The notes: generated from the sequence alone by a model not told the origin. Counted from the stretch's first letter, positions 22,969 to 35,000 are shown. The stretch: 64,000 nt of DNA from Dichetophora obliterata (GCA_963920525.1 OY986436.1:29773318-29837317); one strand, 5' to 3'. A program made the numbers and translations.

Positions 22969-23578
22969 TAGGCTTGGGTAGTTCACGAACGAACTAGTTC
23001 AATTGAACTATTCGCACTCATGAACTATGTGAACTAGTTCGTTGATTCTCGTTCTTTTAGTCCTTTTAGTTCAATCGATTTTGCAGCGAGTCAGATCGAA
23101 ATGAACAAGAAAAAAAATTTGGTTTCACTCAACAATGGTTTGACTTCGTGCTGATACAGTTTTTCACTAATGTACGGTAAAAAAAAAAAAATTTTGCAAA
23201 AACAAATTTTTGTGGCAAATATTGTGTGGAATGCCCCATAAGTAGTATTTTTATGTAAATTTCTTCTATGTCCGCAGGTAATGATTGATTCGGTCATATA
23301 GTTCATTTCATTTTTTAGAACTGATCATGAACGAGCAAACAAAACAAACTAAAAGACCTATTGAACTAAAAAATACAACGAGCTAGCATACCTAACGATC
23401 TAAAACACCAAACAAACTATAAGACCTAGCGAACTAACAACATGAACGAGTCCACGAAAATAACTAAAAGAGCGAACGAACTAAATGAACTAAAAGAACT
23501 ATATGAACGAACTAGTTCATTAAACTCAACTGAACTAAAAAGAGCGATCTTTTTAGTGAACTAAAATGCCCAAGCCTA
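22969..23578. mobile_element. hAT-type MITE, 610 bp, with perfect 8-bp target duplication
   Basis: The ends TAGGCTTGGGTA and TGCCCAAGCCTA are inverted, and CAGTGTTG flanks both sides exactly (22961-22968 and 23579-23586). Many GAACTAGTTC and GAACTAAAAGAAC words fill the subterminal regions in both orientations, as expected for transposase-binding repeats. No ORF. Confidence 0.92.
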
Positions 23579-23724
23579 CAGTGTTGCCGTTTGGTTTGAT
23601 GAGGTGTCAATTTTTTATTAAAGTTAAATAACTATTGCATATAGTATAAATAAGAGATCAGTAGGTAATATCAAAAAAGTTGCACTCTTCCTTTTTTGGC
23701 TTCATCAAATCTTCAAAATATTAA

Positions 23725-24387
23725 GGAGGCAGGATGGTGTCCTACACCAAAAAAGCAGACTTGTGATTTTTTTTAGTGAATATAATTACCCAATTTTGTG
23801 TACACATTAAAGAGCTATCTTTGAAGAGTATGTAGGAATTTTGTACACATTAAAGAGCTATCTTTGGAGAGTATGTAGGAATTTTTAAATAACAAATATT
23901 CATTCCTTATGACGGTAGATCAGAGGCGCTTCTAAAAAAATTAGATTTTTTAATTTAGAGGTACCATTTTCACATAAGAAATCAACCTATTGTAAGAAAT
24001 CGTCAAAAAACTACTTGCAATCGTTCATATACAAGAATTTATCACATAAAAGATGTCTGCAAAAGTTCATTAAGATCGGTGTATTACTTTTTAAGTTATG
24101 TTACAAACCGACTTCAAATAAGTAGTTTTTAGAAAAATGCGTTTCAAGTTTGAAAAGCAAATGAAAGTATAATATTCTTTCTATATACATACTTTCCAAA
24201 GATAGCTCTTTAATGTGTAAAAAAACAATTGAGTAGTTATCAGAGATGGGGGGTAGTGCACTAAATGATGAGGCTAAAACCGAAAATTTAGTGCTCTACC
24301 CTCATCTGTGGTAATTATATTCATTCAAAACAGAGAATTAAAAAAAAGCAAAAATCTGTTTTTTTGCCTCAGAAACCATCCTGCCTC
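23725..24387. mobile_element. TTAA-flanked MITE (piggyBac-type), 663 bp
   Basis: TTAA occurs at 23721-23724 and 24388-24391. The termini GGAGGCAGGATGGT and ACCATCCTGCCTC are inverted with a one-base offset. The interior has an imperfect tandem duplication of TGTACACATTAAAGAGCTAT (about 23800 and 23843) and an inverted copy of that block near 24195-24220. Non-coding. Confidence 0.8.
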
Positions 24388-24391
24388 TTAA

Positions 24392-25798
24392 GTCTTTAAA
24401 AACTCTTCGTAATTAAACCGACTAAAAAGCCAGAAATGTAAGGTTGCGATAGCGCTCATTGGTCATTGGCATTCGATTAATTGTTCGAACTCGCGACGAC
24501 GAAGAAAAGGAATCTTCAATCACAGCAGTGCTAAAGCCAATTGTCTCAATTGCTTCTAACAAAGTATACACATTTGAAAAAGCGAACTTAAAATCACTAA
24601 AAGTTTGCAAAATAGTTTTGGCTCTTAGTTTAAATTTTTTGCCTTACGAAGAATGATTTTTCTGATCGAATCTCCCATTCTTCCGGCAGTTTGAAAGGTT
24701 TTGAATGTGGTTGCAATGATTTAGAGTACACTTTTTCAACAGAAGACGCCGCAATCAAAAAATCACAATTTTTTGTAAAGTATACTTTCTACTCATTGAT
24801 TACAGCGTCAAATCACTTATAAAACAATCTTATTCACGTATTATTACCGGCCGTCCTCTACGCACTGGTTCAGCAAGTTGAAGTCTTTTCCGAATCTCCA
24901 TCGAGAGTATGCATTGAAAGTTTCCGTCAGTTTTAAAATTTTTTACATCTTAAATAAGCGAGTGTATAAAAGGCATAGAAGCTGCATACGGTTTTTTGTT
25001 TTTTTTTGACACAAAATTGATTTAAGCAAAATTTATAGTAGAAAATAATTTTGATTTTTATCAATCAGCTGTTAATTCCATGTTTTTCATGAAAAAGACC
25101 TTTTACAATTGATAGGAAATTTTTACAATTGCACAAATTTGCAATCCTAAATACACAAGATTGTGAATTTCCTTTTTATAGTTACTTATTTAAAATGCCT
25201 AAAAAGCGGTGTTTAAAATGAAAAATAAAAACGTTGATTTTGAATAGTTTAAGTTTAAACCTTTTCACATCATTACATGGTTCCATAAATTGGTTATATT
25301 TTTGTTAATTGTTTTCAACATCATAATCATAGCATTTCTTATATTTTTTTAAAAATTTAGACTTTTAAAACTATCTTCTTTTCTACCTCATCAATAACCA
25401 ATACATCATTCCTTTTAGTGCTCTCTACCATGCCCTTATTACCTGCTGCAGCTGAAAAGCTTCGATAAAGTTTGCTTCAATTACCCAAAACGACCTCATT
25501 TTATGTTCCTTTACTATTTCCTTGTTTCTTTAGTAAACTTTCCGTGAAAATTCACTGAATTAAAGCTGCAGCAAGACATGGTCATCATGGTCATAGTGGA
25601 AGAAACACTCAGAAATTATTTTTTTTTTAAATGTGCTTCATTTTTATAAATTGTTTTATTTTTCTTTTATCACATCTGCTGATGTGTTTACGACATAAAA
25701 AAGCTCGTTAATCATTATAAAAGCAGCTAAGAGCTAATTACCTAAGCTTTGCTGTACATGTTTTCATTTGTATGTATGCGTCAGAGCTTTTTGATACT
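24392..25798. other. Ddr intron 1, no recognised element
   Basis: AT-rich. No supported gene or terminal-repeat element. Confidence 0.5.
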
Positions 25799-26050
25799 TG
25801 AAGCGTCGCCGCGAATAACGTTGTAAGCGACAAAATTATAAGTTTTTTGAAATTGAAAATAACGTTTTAAATGGCGCACTTAGAACCATTGGACTTCAAT
25901 TTTCTCTATATTGGTGTAAGAGTTGTAAGCAAACATGCCTGTATAAAAAAAAAACAAATATCCTCTTCCAAATCGAAGGATTTTTAACGGTAGAAAGCAA
26001 AAAAAACAGTTTCGCTTATCGCTTACAACGTTATTCGCGGCGACGCTTCA
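25799..26050. mobile_element. 252-bp MITE with near-perfect GC-rich terminal inverted repeats
   Basis: TGAAGCGTCGCCGCGAATAA at 25799 is matched in reverse complement by the block ending at 26050. The match continues through CGTTGTAAGCGA, about 32 bp in total without a mismatch. Such GC-rich, identical ends in AT-rich DNA point to a fairly recent insertion. The superfamily is uncertain because no target duplication is clear. Confidence 0.85.
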
Positions 26051-26764
26051 GCTCTCAGCTGCGTCCTAGAATAAAAATATGGCATTCAAACAATAACCTG
26101 CCCAATGTTGTTGCCCGCAGAGCCAGAAGTTGTCAAGCACTCTATTTTCAAATTACGCATCATGAACTAAAATAAACTGAGATTTTTTTGCTAAAAAAAG
26201 GGAAAAGATTTTGGAAGAAACCTTTTTTTAGAATCTATATATTTACTTTTTAAAAAAAGCAATAAGTAATACGTCTGTTTTCGTACTAACTTCAAGTAAT
26301 TTAATAGAATAGAGAGTGACATTTTTCATGTTATTCTTCTCTCTCGAGATTAAAGAATTGGTAAAATAACGCTTTCAAACAACTTCAAGTTGCTTGAATC
26401 GAGTACGGAAACGGACCTAATATTAGTATAAGCTTTCTTAGTAAGACAAAACTACATATCATTTTTAAATTATTTGTGAACCTTTTCAGACAGAAAAGCA
26501 TGTTTTACGCACACAAAACTAACAATTTTTAAATCATTCGATGGACTAAATTTTCTGTCAAAAATATAACTTTTTACGGAAATGAGTTCACATACACGAA
26601 GAGAATAATTTTCTTATTATAATTTTGCTTGATTAAAATTATTTTGCAAATATTTAAACTATTTTGTTTGATTTAAAAATTCCTGTTGACTTATAAATAA
26701 TAAGTCACTATTTATTTGAATCACAGATTTTTAAGTATTTAATCGAAATAATTTAGTGTTAGTA

Positions 26765-27230
26765 CACGGTTAAAAATCCTGGAATAAAATTGAAACTTTT
26801 CTGTACTTTATATATGACCACACAGCTTTAGTTTTAAATCTAGTATTTGCAAAATACTAAAAAATCGTTTTAATATTGGTTTAAGATTTAGTACAAGATT
26901 GGATTGAAATAGATGGTCTGAAATATTACAAAAAAAAAAAAAAATAACAAACACAGTGAGATTCAAACCAGGGACATCCACTTTGTAAGCTCACTACGTT
27001 AATCACTGGGCTATTGCGCTATACTAAACAAAAGCAATAAACAAGCATATAAACCTAATAGCCTAATATTGTGTTTCAGCATTGCAATATTTCTTAAGTT
27101 TAAATTATAGTACAGAAAAGTTTTAATTATGGGTCCGTATTTGTGAAAGTTTAAATTTTAAACCTCAATTTTAAAAAATATGCAGTAGTTTTTTGCTGGA
27201 CTAAAATTTATTCCAAGATTTCTAACCGCG
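26765..27230. mobile_element. TA-flanked TIR element containing a tRNA-like insertion
   Basis: The ends CACGGTTAAAAATCCTGGAA and TTCCAAGATTTCTAACCGCG are inverted with a few mismatches, and TA flanks both sides (26763-26764 and 27231-27232). The middle carries the tRNA-like unit at 26930-27035. Confidence 0.65.
26930..27035 (-). repeat. tRNA-like Pol III unit ending in a T run
   Basis: On the - strand a box A-like TAGCCCAGTGATTAACG is followed by the box B-like GGTTTGAATCTC. About 20 nt later comes a run of about 15 T, which would terminate RNA polymerase III. It looks like a SINE head or a retroposed tRNA relative, not a canonical tRNA gene. Confidence 0.6.
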
Positions 27231-27232
27231 TA

Positions 27233-28347
27233 TTAATGTCTTATATTCAATATTATTTACAATTTTTGAAATAAAAAATAGATTGTTTGAAACACGTAGC
27301 TGAAACAAAACTTGAATTTTTACAACTAAGGCTTTATATTTCGCAGTAATTTTTTCGTTAAAAGTTAAAACATATTTTTGAGGTCGCAAAAATTGGCGTT
27401 TCAACTTGCTGCTTAAGCAAGCTACATTTTAAACAACCTGTCTATAAAATTTTTGCTGAAAACCAACATTCATTCCGATACCAATTAAAAATAAAATATT
27501 TTGTTTTCACCAGACTTTAATTTTACTTTTCATAATTTTATTACATTTTTTACATTTAATTACTTGTGAGACTTTCATGCTCTCACTCTTCTGATTCATG
27601 TTGAACTAACTCTAATACTCTAAATATGCTTTTGCTTAACTGTCTTACTTATAACTTATATATAAACAAGATGAAAAAAAATGTATTAACCTTGAGGTTG
27701 GCAAAAAAATATAGGTATACGAAAAATATGCCTAACTGTTTCACTTATAACAATATATAAAAAAGATATTTGTGTATAACAACTGAGTAAAAATTCATGA
27801 ATACATAAGAGTAATATAATTTCAAGTTAGTGTTGCCAGAAAAATTATTTACTTAAAAATTGGATAACCGCCACATATTTTTTGCAAAGAATTATATAAT
27901 TATGGCATTCATGACTAAAGTATTTCTGAAAAGAGTCTGTCCCTAGAAAAACACAAAAAATCAAATAAAATAACAAAAAATATATAAAAAAATTATATGA
28001 AACTGATTTACTCGAATTCAATCACTCGTCTTTCATCCAGAAAGCGATATTTTTTTAATCTAGCAAAATTTTCGTGTTTAAAGAAAATTATATGCACTTA
28101 AAAAATTTTCTCTCTATCAACCAAGACTTAGTTGAATACGCAGCAAAATGTTTGGCACAAATGTGAGATGAATTCTTAGAGACACTGCTTCCAGAAGACA
28201 TTCTTAAGATCCAATTTTGCTTGTTCTTAACCTTATCAAGAAGTGCCTTCAAGAGGCATTCTCATACTATAAACTACTTCTGGAAAACTTTCAAATAGCA
28301 TTTAAGTTCAATTAAGTTAAAAATTTTGTATGTTGTAATAATATACT
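27233..28347. other. Ddr intron 1, no recognised element
   Basis: AT-rich intron sequence with no supported coding or repeat structure. Confidence 0.5.
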
Positions 28348-29210
28348 AGCTGGCCCGGCAGACATTGTTCTGCCCTTTCCGATATTTAGCGCGTAGTGTT
28401 TAATTTGGTCAAAGTCCCTGATCAAATGATGGTGTTCAAAACATTCATCGTACCTCAAAAACTCATTACACACATACTCATTCTAATCATATAAGCGATG
28501 AAAGAGTTTTTGGAGGTTTTTTAAAAGATTTGTAGTAAAATGCCCTCTGGTGAAAAAGATAGATAAAAATATATAGTTTTGTTTTGCTTAGAGTTGGATG
28601 AAGATTCGCTTTTTTATCGAAAAGTTGTCTTCAGCGACGAAGCTCATTTTAGCTCAATGGGTAGGTCAACAAACAAAATTGCCGAATTTGGTCTGATGAG
28701 CAGCCAGAGGCAATTCAAGAGCTGCCAATTCACTCTGAAAATGCACTGGTTAGGGCGGCATCGTTAGACCGTACTTTACAAAAATAATGAAAATCACAAC
28801 GTTAAAGTCAATGGAGCAAGGTACCGCCTTTTTTGCCCAAAATGGAAGAATTTGACTTGGTTTACTTGTGGTTTCAGCAGAGCGGTGCCACATGCCACAG
28901 AGCACGAGGTACCATGGACCTGTTGAGAGGTGAGTTTGGTGAGCAATTAATCTCACGTTTTGGAGCAGTCTATTGGCCACCAAGAAAATGCGATTTAACC
29001 CCAATTGACTATTTTTTGTGGGGCTACGAAAAGCTCTCGTGAACAGGGACATGTACAGCCACAATAGCAGCCCTGGAAGACAACATTAAAGCTGCCATTG
29101 GTGAGATACCGGCCGAAATGCTGGAAAAAGTATGCCAAAATTGGAGCTTATAGATGGACCATCTCAGGCGTAGCCACGGGCAACATTTGCATCAAATAAT
29201 CTTTAAAAAC
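28348..29210 (+). pseudogene. Dead Tc/mariner-superfamily (IS630-like) transposase
   Basis: The + strand encodes, in shifting frames, pieces of a DDE transposase common in insect genomes: V-F-S-D-E-A-H-F-S at about 28627, V-N-G-A-R-Y-R near 28810, W-F-Q-Q-S-G-A-T-C-H-R-A-R near 28870, W-P-P-R-K-C-D-L-T-P-I-D-Y-F-L-W-G-Y at 28975-29030 and E-I-P-A-E-M-L-E-K near 29105. The three acidic catalytic positions can still be seen but lie in different frames. The upstream GCTGGCCCGGCAGACATTGT block (about 28351) may be part of a separate repeat. It cannot encode a protein. Confidence 0.85.
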
Positions 29211-29216
29211 TAAATG

Positions 29217-29905
29217 GCAGGCATTCATTTATCGCTTCAAATAATTTGCGAAAAATTCGGATACTGTAAAAGAACTATTAAATGAAGTTGAAAAACTTAT
29301 TGCTTTGCTTTTGACTGTGCCTGCATCAGCAGCTTCATCTGAGCGTTCTTTTAGTGCACTAAGACGACTTAAAAGGTATCTTCGAGCAACTATGACACAG
29401 AAATGACCCACTCATGCGGCACTTATGCACATTCACAAAGATAAAACCGAAGAATTGAATTCGATGGAGGTGGTGAAAGAGTTTGTTTCTCGCAAGGACA
29501 GAAAGAAATATTTTGGAATAATTTAAATTGATATAACTTTTTGTACCTTATTGCATTTAAACCATGTAAAGATATACCTAGTCTTGCTTTATAAAAGCAA
29601 CCATTATTTCTTATATTTTCATATTACCATATGAAAGATCGTTTAAAGAATGATATCTAATATTAAAATTGAAAAAGCTTTTAAAAATAATGAAATTTTA
29701 ATATTTTTTATATATTTTTATATTTTTTTTATTTTAAACTAAAATAAAAAATTTGTTTATTCACATTCATGTTTCTTTGAAGAAATTTTGGTGAACTTTT
29801 TTTTGCACCACCATTTGTACTGCCCCCCCCCCCCCCAGATGAAATTAGCTTCCGACGCGCTTGTCCATAACCCCCAAAAACCCCCGTGCGCACGGGCCTG
29901 ATTGA
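29217..29905 (+). pseudogene. hAT transposase C-terminus with probable element 3' end
   Basis: The + strand at about 29262-29525 encodes V-P-A-S-A-A-S-S-E-R-S-F-S-A-L-R-R-L-K-R with a following M-T-Q and a C-terminal tail. This is the dimerisation region of hAT transposases. An in-frame stop follows M-T-Q-K. Downstream, a C15 run (29823-29837) and a CCCCCAAAAACCCCCGTGCG motif ending in GGGCCTG near 29903 resemble the 3' terminus of ZMYM1-like hAT elements. The rest of the transposase is absent. Confidence 0.75.
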
Positions 29906-30287
29906 TTTCACTTATTTTAAATAGGAAGGGAAAACATTTTAACTAATAGTATCTTACAAATAAGAGAACTCTGATTATATTTTATTAAATAAAAACAAAA
30001 ACGGATCCGTAAAATCAAAAAAGAAAAAAAAACATATGTTTAGAAGTTTCTTCAGCATTGAAGATACTATTTGAAATCTTAAAATGATACAGATAATATT
30101 CCTAAAAAAAATTTAATTTAATGCGCAAGTATAAAAGCAGCAAAACCACAAGAAAGAGAGTTTTAAGTGTTTATTTTAAACAGAGCTAATTAGATTATTT
30201 TTTCCAACATTTAAGCTCTATCTTATTTTAACTTGACTAATGTATTCTTCCTGTATGTCGCTTCACCATTCACATCCAAATTGACAG

Positions 30288-30434
30288 CTCCTGTGTTTGG
30301 TAATTTTACGGATGAAGATATCAACGGTAACTTATCGCCGCAGGATGCGTCAGAATATCCGTTGCAACGCGACGAAGTTCAAAGTACGAATACTGGCAGC
30401 AAGTTTGGGGAACGAAGTATGAACACACCACAAG
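30288..30434 (+). CDS. Ddr: Ddr exon (extracellular stalk)
   Basis: A 147-bp coding exon. The acceptor TTGACAG ends at 30287; the first two bases complete the codon begun at 210 to give alanine, and reading continues A-P-V-F-G-N-F-T-D-E-D-I-N. The encoded stalk is hydrophilic (…N-T-P-Q). The donor is gtaagt at 30435, leaving one base of a split codon. The phase fits both neighbours. The last part of the exon, its donor and 26 or more intron bases are tandemly duplicated with a 61-bp period, giving a second identical donor at 30496. Reading past the first donor meets an in-frame TGA after two codons. Confidence 0.85.
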
Positions 30435-30518
30435 GTAAGTGAGGCTGTTTTTGTTATTTTTAGTTTTGGGGAACGAAGTATGAACACACCACAAGGTAAG
30501 TGAGGCTGTTTTTGTTAT
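30408..30518 (+). repeat. 61-bp tandem duplication spanning an exon-intron boundary
   Basis: GGGGAACGAAGTATGAACAC through GGTAAGTGAGGCTG and the following TTTTTGTTATT occurs twice, 61 bp apart (AACGAAGTA at 30411 and 30472). The copies are almost identical, so the duplication is recent. It doubles the splice donor. Confidence 0.95.
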
Positions 30519-31568
30519 TGTTTTTGTATTTTTGCGTATGTTCATAATATAATAAGAAATAGCAACTAAAATTTATATAGCTCTTCACATTTATTACTCA
30601 TAGTCGAAAAGATTTAAATAGATTTAAACTATAAAGTTACTTCACTTGACTAGAAAGTATAAAAAACGTGATTTTTATGGGTTTATTACACATTTGCATA
30701 CTATAAATGAAATGGATATCTATTAAAATTTTCAAATATTATTGTCATTATCACTCTCCTTTTTTTCAATTTCAATTCAAAAATCTTAACTTTCGAAATT
30801 TAAAGAAAAACCTTACGGCTTAAATCACTTTCCAATGATTGCATATAAAATGCACTCTTTCGCGAATTATAAAAACCAACAAATCATTCGCTTCCGTTTC
30901 CGTTACCGTCGTCATCGTCCTTGTTGCTGCAGCGTAACTCAACCCGATCAACGTTTATGACACCCAAAAGCAAGCTTTTTTCATATTCTCACCTAAAAAA
31001 AAATTATAAAAAATACAATTGAAAAAAATTAAATCAAAAAGGCGCGAAATGCTGCGCAGCAGGACAAAAAATCAAAAAATCCATAAAAAAGGAAAAACTC
31101 TTATAACTAACGCGGAACAGCGCTGTTTTTATTTTCACACTACATACAAGCGAAAAATTTCTACTAACTACAACAATAACCAGACAGTGGAAGCAGGCAG
31201 CAGCCACAAGCACAAAATTAAAAAAAAGTACATCAAGAAGCAGCACTGGCATGAAGGACCACAGCAAGTTCTCGAGTTCTCTTGCAATTTTATTTTTCAT
31301 TATTTGCGGCGCATTCCATTTGCAATTGTGTAAAATTCTTCTCTCTTGTGAGCCCCCTTTTTTAATACACATTCTTTTTTTTTATAATATTTTCACTTTA
31401 GGCTGGTCAACTCGAGCCATTCATTAGTGCCAGTGAATTTTTTTATCACTTTTCAGCTCGCCACAGCTTTTGCTTAAGTAATATTTAAGTTCTTTGCCTG
31501 CATATTAAAGTTTACTGTAAAGTTTTTATTAATTTTCTTCTTAATTTTCTTTTGCTTTTCCCACTTAG
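30519..31568 (+). other. Ddr intron 2, no recognised element
   Basis: A 1.1-kb intron between the stalk and membrane exons. AT-rich, with a pyrimidine-rich stretch before the acceptor at 31568 (CTTTTCCCACTTAG). Confidence 0.7.
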
Positions 31569-31795
31569 TTCTCTCTCCAAAGCCCATCGACCAGGAGCCC
31601 GACTCTAATTTTGTTGGCGTGATAATCGCCATACTGACAACAATTATTTTGCTACTGGTCGCTGTTATTCTGCTGATTATAGCCAAAAATAAGCGCGCTC
31701 GTGGACGTGGCAATGTTTTGGATGCATTCCAACATAATTTCAATCCGGAGACGCTAGGTGGCGCTGAAAAACGTCTGCACAGCAACGGTCTGAAG
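31569..31795 (+). CDS. Ddr: Ddr exon (transmembrane segment)
   Basis: A 227-bp coding exon. The first two bases complete a valine codon, followed by L-S-P-K-P-I-D-Q-E-P-D-S-N-F, then a single hydrophobic helix V-G-V-I-I-A-I-L-T-T-I-I-L-L-L-V-A-V-I-L and a basic stop-transfer stretch A-K-N-K-R-A-R-G-R-G-N. This is the layout of a type I receptor: stalk, membrane helix, cytoplasm. The exon ends on a codon boundary (G-L-K) before gtgag. It is followed after 250 bp by the giant ATCTT repeat. Confidence 0.92.
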
Positions 31796-31949
31796 GTGAG
31801 TTTTGAGGCGGAATACTTAAATTTTTTGATTTTATTTTTTTTAATGATGATGTTGATTAAGTTTGCTGTTGAGAGGGAAAGAATTAAAGAGCAAAAGTTG
31901 GTCAACTATTAGCTTATTTTTTAACTACAACATAATTGATCGGTTTAAC

Positions 31950-32045
31950 CACCGTTACTTACCTTACCTTTACTTAGTTCGACCTACCTTTCTTTATCCA
32001 ATCTTATCTTGGCTTTCCATACTTTATCTTGGCTTTCCATACTTT
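31950..32045 (+). repeat. Degenerate left shoulder of the ATCTT array
   Basis: Imperfect pentamers such as TTACC, TTACT and TTATC precede the pure array. A 20-bp unit, ATCTTGGCTTTCCATACTTT, occurs twice in tandem at 32006-32045. This looks like older, diverged repeat at the edge of a later expansion. Confidence 0.7.
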
Positions 32046-35000
32046 ATCTTATCTTATCTTATCTTATCTTATCTTATCTTATCTTATCTTATCTTATCTT
32101 ATCTTATCTTATCTTATCTTATCTTATCTTATCTTATCTTATCTTATCTTATCTTATCTTATCTTATCTTATCTTATCTTATCTTATCTTATCTTATCTT
32201 ATCTTATCTTATCTTATCTTATCTTATCTTATCTTATCTTATCTTATCTTATCTTATCTTATCTTATCTTATCTTATCTTATCTTATCTTATCTTATCTT
32301 ATCTTATCTTATCTTATCTTATCTTATCTTATCTTATCTTATCTTATCTTATCTTATCTTATCTTATCTTATCTTATCTTATCTTATCTTATCTTATCTT
32401 ATCTTATCTTATCTTATCTTATCTTATCTTATCTTATCTTATCTTATCTTATCTTATCTTATCTTATCTTATCTTATCTTATCTTATCTTATCTTATCTT
32501 ATCTTATCTTATCTTATCTTATCTTATCTTATCTTATCTTATCTTATCTTATCTTATCTTATCTTATCTTATCTTATCTTATCTTATCTTATCTTATCTT
32601 ATCTTATCTTATCTTATCTTATCTTATCTTATCTTATCTTATCTTATCTTATCTTATCTTATCTTATCTTATCTTATCTTATCTTATCTTATCTTATCTT
32701 ATCTTATCTTATCTTATCTTATCTTATCTTATCTTATCTTATCTTATCTTATCTTATCTTATCTTATCTTATCTTATCTTATCTTATCTTATCTTATCTT
32801 ATCTTATCTTATCTTATCTTATCTTATCTTATCTTATCTTATCTTATCTTATCTTATCTTATCTTATCTTATCTTATCTTATCTTATCTTATCTTATCTT
32901 ATCTTATCTTATCTTATCTTATCTTATCTTATCTTATCTTATCTTATCTTATCTTATCTTATCTTATCTTATCTTATCTTATCTTATCTTATCTTATCTT
33001 ATCTTATCTTATCTTATCTTATCTTATCTTATCTTATCTTATCTTATCTTATCTTATCTTATCTTATCTTATCTTATCTTATCTTATCTTATCTTATCTT
33101 ATCTTATCTTATCTTATCTTATCTTATCTTATCTTATCTTATCTTATCTTATCTTATCTTATCTTATCTTATCTTATCTTATCTTATCTTATCTTATCTT
33201 ATCTTATCTTATCTTATCTTATCTTATCTTATCTTATCTTATCTTATCTTATCTTATCTTATCTTATCTTATCTTATCTTATCTTATCTTATCTTATCTT
33301 ATCTTATCTTATCTTATCTTATCTTATCTTATCTTATCTTATCTTATCTTATCTTATCTTATCTTATCTTATCTTATCTTATCTTATCTTATCTTATCTT
33401 ATCTTATCTTATCTTATCTTATCTTATCTTATCTTATCTTATCTTATCTTATCTTATCTTATCTTATCTTATCTTATCTTATCTTATCTTATCTTATCTT
33501 ATCTTATCTTATCTTATCTTATCTTATCTTATCTTATCTTATCTTATCTTATCTTATCTTATCTTATCTTATCTTATCTTATCTTATCTTATCTTATCTT
33601 ATCTTATCTTATCTTATCTTATCTTATCTTATCTTATCTTATCTTATCTTATCTTATCTTATCTTATCTTATCTTATCTTATCTTATCTTATCTTATCTT
33701 ATCTTATCTTATCTTATCTTATCTTATCTTATCTTATCTTATCTTATCTTATCTTATCTTATCTTATCTTATCTTATCTTATCTTATCTTATCTTATCTT
33801 ATCTTATCTTATCTTATCTTATCTTATCTTATCTTATCTTATCTTATCTTATCTTATCTTATCTTATCTTATCTTATCTTATCTTATCTTATCTTATCTT
33901 ATCTTATCTTATCTTATCTTATCTTATCTTATCTTATCTTATCTTATCTTATCTTATCTTATCTTATCTTATCTTATCTTATCTTATCTTATCTTATCTT
34001 ATCTTATCTTATCTTATCTTATCTTATCTTATCTTATCTTATCTTATCTTATCTTATCTTATCTTATCTTATCTTATCTTATCTTATCTTATCTTATCTT
34101 ATCTTATCTTATCTTATCTTATCTTATCTTATCTTATCTTATCTTATCTTATCTTATCTTATCTTATCTTATCTTATCTTATCTTATCTTATCTTATCTT
34201 ATCTTATCTTATCTTATCTTATCTTATCTTATCTTATCTTATCTTATCTTATCTTATCTTATCTTATCTTATCTTATCTTATCTTATCTTATCTTATCTT
34301 ATCTTATCTTATCTTATCTTATCTTATCTTATCTTATCTTATCTTATCTTATCTTATCTTATCTTATCTTATCTTATCTTATCTTATCTTATCTTATCTT
34401 ATCTTATCTTATCTTATCTTATCTTATCTTATCTTATCTTATCTTATCTTATCTTATCTTATCTTATCTTATCTTATCTTATCTTATCTTATCTTATCTT
34501 ATCTTATCTTATCTTATCTTATCTTATCTTATCTTATCTTATCTTATCTTATCTTATCTTATCTTATCTTATCTTATCTTATCTTATCTTATCTTATCTT
34601 ATCTTATCTTATCTTATCTTATCTTATCTTATCTTATCTTATCTTATCTTATCTTATCTTATCTTATCTTATCTTATCTTATCTTATCTTATCTTATCTT
34701 ATCTTATCTTATCTTATCTTATCTTATCTTATCTTATCTTATCTTATCTTATCTTATCTTATCTTATCTTATCTTATCTTATCTTATCTTATCTTATCTT
34801 ATCTTATCTTATCTTATCTTATCTTATCTTATCTTATCTTATCTTATCTTATCTTATCTTATCTTATCTTATCTTATCTTATCTTATCTTATCTTATCTT
34901 ATCTTATCTTATCTTATCTTATCTTATCTTATCTTATCTTATCTTATCTTATCTTATCTTATCTTATCTTATCTTATCTTATCTTATCTTATCTTATCTT

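Noticed and set aside
29823..29837. C15 run as a G-quadruplex regulatory element
   Set aside because: It lies in what looks like a hAT terminus, where C/G runs are common, and there is no promoter context.
30464..30495. Possible 32-nt microexon from the second copy of the duplicated donor region (preceded by TTATTTTTAG)
   Set aside because: The intron before it would be only 29 nt, too short for normal splicing, and inclusion would shift the frame.
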